The notes under the pieces were generated by a model. That model saw nothing but the letters and a program-made list of their open reading frames with translations, ran no database searches and had not been told where the DNA came from. From the NCBI RefSeq assembly GCF_000968375.1, contig NZ_CP009933.1:124001-188000 (forward strand): a stretch of 64,000 bases of DNA, read 5' to 3'. Positions 61,807 through 64,000 of this stretch are shown one piece after another. Position 1 is the stretch's first letter, and each line of letters starts with the position of its first letter. The translations under genes were made by a program, and so were the position numbers. The DNA comes from Clostridium scatologenes. GTDB taxonomy: Bacteria; Bacillota; Clostridia; Clostridiales; Clostridiaceae.

Positions 61807-62877
61807 ATGATATGTTTAAATAACATTAAAAAAATTTATACAAATGGTAGTGTCAAGGTGGAAGCCTTAAAAGAAATTAATCTTCATATTAAAGCTGGTG
61901 AAGTTTATGGAATTATAGGGTATAGCGGAGCTGGTAAAAGTACTTTAATTCGATGTATAAATTTATTGGAAAAGCCTACTTCAGGAGATGTAATTGTAAA
62001 TGGAAAAAATTTAACACAGCTTTCAACAAAAGAGCTCAGAAAAAGTAGAGAAAAAATTGGAATGATATTTCAAAATTTTAATCTTATGCGAAGTAGAACT
62101 GTATTTGAAAATGTAGCTTATCCTTTAAAGGGTAAAGGATTGAGCAAACAAGAGATAAAAGATAAAGTATTAAGCCTTTTAAAACTAGTGGAACTTGAAG
62201 AAAAAGTTCAAGTTTATCCTTCACAGTTAAGTGGTGGACAAAAACAAAGAGTAGGTATTGCTAGAGCTTTAGCCAATGATCCCGAAGTACTTTTATGTGA
62301 TGAAGCAACTTCAGCTTTAGATCCACAAACTACTGGGTCAATTTTAAAATTACTTAAGGACATTAATGAAAAGTTAAAATTAACTATAGTGATTATAACT
62401 CATCAAATGGAGGTTGTTAAGGAAATTTGCCAAAAGGCAGCAGTAATTGATGGAGGACAAATAGTAGAACAAGGATCTGTAATAGACATATTTACAAATC
62501 CAAAAGCAGATATAACAAAAAGGTTTATAGGTTCATTGTTTCACTATGAAAAAATTTATGATTTCCTTAAAAAAGAAAATTTTGCTTTTAATGAGATTAC
62601 AGAAGGAGAGAAGGTAGTAAGAATATCCTTTACAGGAGAAAAAACAGGTCATGCTTTCATTTCCAAAATTTCAAGGAAATTTAGAGTTGATGCAAGTATA
62701 CTATTTGGAAATATAGAAATCATCCAGCATACTCCAATTGGTAATTTGATAGTAAAGTTAAATGGATCTAATGAAGGTATAGCAAATTCAATAAAATATT
62801 TAGAAGAAAATAATATTTCTATAGATACAATAGATATTAAAAAAGATGATAAAAAATTAAAAGTTAGCAGTAATTAA
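61807..62877 (+). CDS. metN: Methionine ABC transporter ATP-binding protein MetN
   Basis: 356 aa. ABC domain: Walker A GYSGAGKST, Q-loop IGMIFQNFNLM, signature LSGGQKQR, Walker B VLLCDEATSALD, H-loop ITHQME. The C-terminal ~100 residues form the regulatory ACT-like NIL domain (VVRISFTGEKTGHAFISKIS, FGNIEIIQHTPIGNLIVKLN), which binds methionine and inhibits transport. It is the first gene after the SAM riboswitch; GGAGGG precedes the ATG. Confidence 0.95.
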   Translation: MICLNNIKKIYTNGSVKVEALKEINLHIKAGEVYGIIGYSGAGKSTLIRCINLLEKPTSGDVIVNGKNLTQLSTKELRKSREKIGMIFQNFNLMRSRTVFENVAYPLKGKGLSKQEIKDKVLSLLKLVELEEKVQVYPSQLSGGQKQRVGIARALANDPEVLLCDEATSALDPQTTGSILKLLKDINEKLKLTIVIITHQMEVVKEICQKAAVIDGGQIVEQGSVIDIFTNPKADITKRFIGSLFHYEKIYDFLKKENFAFNEITEGEKVVRISFTGEKTGHAFISKISRKFRVDASILFGNIEIIQHTPIGNLIVKLNGSNEGIANSIKYLEENNISIDTIDIKKDDKKLKVSSN

Positions 62878-62906
62878 ATGCTAAAAACTTCATGGAGGCG
62901 ATAAAA

Positions 62907-63587
62907 TTGATTGAATATTTAAATAATATAGCACCGAATTTAGTAAAGCTCTATCCTGATATGGTAAAATCACTATTTGAAACTTTTTATATGGTTGCCA
63001 TTTCAGGAATTATATCAGCAATTATTGGAGTTATTTTAGGAGTTACATTGGTAGTTACAAGGAAAGAAAATATATTAGAAAATAAAATTATTAATGGAGT
63101 TCTTGCAAAAATAATTAATATATTTAGATCAATACCATTTATTATTCTTCTTGCAGCTATAATTCCAGTTACGAGACTTTTAGTAGGTACTACCATAGGT
63201 ACCAAGGGAGCTCTTGTTCCACTCATATTTGGATGTACCCCTTTTTTTGCAAGACAAATTGAATCAGCATTACTTGATATAGATAAAGGAGTAATTGAAG
63301 CTGCACAATCTATGGGTTCAAGTTCTTTAGAAATTATATTTAGAGTAATGTTAAAAGAAGGACTGCCAGGTATTATTCATGCTGTAACTATAACAATTAT
63401 AAGTTTAATCGGATTGTCAGCTATGGCAGGTACTGTTGGAGGAGGTGGACTTGGTGATTTTGCAATACGTTATGGATATCAATACTTTCAAACTGATATC
63501 ATGGTAGCTACAATAATTGTACTTTTAATTATTGTTAATATTATTCAATTTTTAGGAGATATTTTATCAAAATTAGTAACACATTAA
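62907..63587 (+). CDS. metI: Methionine ABC transporter permease MetI
   Basis: 226 aa from TTG 62907. ATG 62892 directly overlaps the GGAGGC ribosome site (62895-62900), which is six bases before TTG, so TTG is preferred. Five hydrophobic helices. The EAA coupling loop is VIEAAQSMGSSSLEIIFRVM; ETFYMVAISGIISAIIGVIL and GTVGGGGLGDFAIRYGYQ are typical MetI segments. It forms the membrane channel with MetN. Confidence 0.93.
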   Translation: MIEYLNNIAPNLVKLYPDMVKSLFETFYMVAISGIISAIIGVILGVTLVVTRKENILENKIINGVLAKIINIFRSIPFIILLAAIIPVTRLLVGTTIGTKGALVPLIFGCTPFFARQIESALLDIDKGVIEAAQSMGSSSLEIIFRVMLKEGLPGIIHAVTITIISLIGLSAMAGTVGGGGLGDFAIRYGYQYFQTDIMVATIIVLLIIVNIIQFLGDILSKLVTH

Positions 63588-63597
63588 TTTTCAGGAG

Positions 63598-63669
63598 GTT
63601 AAAGTCCTAAATGGACTTTAACGAGTAGTTCACGAGCGGAAGCGAGTAGGATTAACTACTCAGTGTTTC
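63598..63669. repeat. Compact double-hairpin insertion between metI and metQ
   Basis: GTTAAAGTCC (63598-63607) / GGACTTTAAC (63613-63622), then GAGTAGTT (63623-63630) / AACTACTC (63654-63661) around a GC-richer CACGAGCGGAAGCGAGTAGG; CGGAA and TTCCG add a third pairing. GGAGG appears both just before (63594-63598) and after (63679-63683) it, as if the element split or duplicated a ribosome site. Confidence 0.6.
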
Positions 63670-63690
63670 CGACTAAAAGGAGGAAGATTC

Positions 63691-64000
63691 ATGAAAAAAT
63701 TTACAGGTATATTTTTAGCAATAACATTATCTTTAGGACTTTTGTCAGGTTGTGGAGCAAGCAGTGGTTCACAGCAAAGTAGTTCTAATAAAAAACAAGT
63801 AGTAAAAATAGGTATAACAGGTGATGATCATAAGATATGGGACAAAGTTAAAGAAAAGGTTGCAAAAGATAATATTGATTTGCAAGTAGTTAGTTTTTCA
63901 GATTATGTACGTCCTAATTTAGCACTTGCTCAGGGAGAAATTGATTTAAATGCATTCCAACATCATGCTTATTTAGATAAATTTAAGAAGGAACATAATT
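63691..64000 (+). CDS. metQ: Methionine-binding lipoprotein MetQ (3'-truncated by the window)
   Basis: The 103 visible codons begin with a lipoprotein signal (MKKFTGIFLAITLSLGLLSG then C), a Ser-rich linker and VVKIGITGDDHKIWDKVKEK. LNAFQHHAYLDKF, the NlpA/MetQ signature, is present near the edge. It binds D/L-methionine outside the cell and delivers it to MetNI. AAAGGAGG lies before ATG 63691. Confidence 0.93.
   Translation, partial: MKKFTGIFLAITLSLGLLSGCGASSGSQQSSSNKKQVVKIGITGDDHKIWDKVKEKVAKDNIDLQVVSFSDYVRPNLALAQGEIDLNAFQHHAYLDKFKKEHN

Noticed and set aside
1..64000. rRNA or tRNA genes
   Set aside because: No rRNA-like stretch and no cloverleaf with GTTCGAATC-type T-arm was recognised on either strand by eye.

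Overview
The DNA is AT-rich with strong AGGAGG-type ribosome sites. It encodes Stickland-type ornithine fermentation, a Spo0E-like protein, a SAM-I riboswitch and clostridial-style chemoreceptors. It looks like the chromosome of an anaerobic, spore-forming Clostridium (sensu stricto or close). I cannot name the species. Both ends cut through genes: a hydroxyacid dehydrogenase on the left and metQ on the right.

Layout. 1-5.6 kb: a sugar-acid (threonate/erythronate-like) catabolic set of dehydrogenase, four-carbon-acid kinase and class II aldolase, followed by a GntP permease and a HAD phosphatase. 5.9-17.5 kb: a sigma-54 activator, a clear -24/-12 promoter and the full ornithine operon ortA-ortB-oraS-oraE-glmL-like-orr-ord, then an APC permease. 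The ord gene has an in-frame TAA, so the pathway is genetically interrupted as read. 17.8-21.0 kb: a small membrane protein and a cadmium/zinc efflux pair (ArsR regulator plus CadA ATPase).

21.0-26.2 kb is an accessory island. It is bracketed by two copies, in opposite orientation, of a ~292-bp long-palindromic element. Inside are a Rpn-type remnant, structured non-coding DNA, a divergent PD-(D/E)XK nuclease-like gene, an AIPR-family gene with its own intact-looking nuclease motif, a DUF7662-like gene and a frameshifted remnant. This is the best candidate for an undescribed (probably anti-phage) system. A third copy of the palindrome sits at 57.8 kb beside a palindrome of different sequence but the same architecture.

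26.2-40 kb: glycogen phosphorylase (minus strand), then a chemosensory cluster cheA-mcp-cheW-mcp-cheR-cheB with two poly-HAMP receptors and no cheY or flagellar gene. 40-44.8 kb (minus strand): a stand-alone protease propeptide, an M4 metalloprotease, a polysaccharide deacetylase and an AraC regulator. 45-49.4 kb: a dicarboxylate-type symporter, small redox proteins, a ModE-like regulator, a ModA lipoprotein without modBC, and a formate/nitrite-type channel; modA and the channel share a promoter/operator motif. 49.7-57.2 kb: truA, a DUF1002 protein, a two-component system translationally coupled to a small helix-turn-helix-like protein, a YhgE/Pip protein and a Spo0E-like gene too short for ordinary ORF calling. 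58-64 kb: three small hydrolase/lyase genes, an Nramp transporter, and a SAM-I riboswitch controlling metNIQ.

All functional calls come from reading protein motifs and context. No database search was run.
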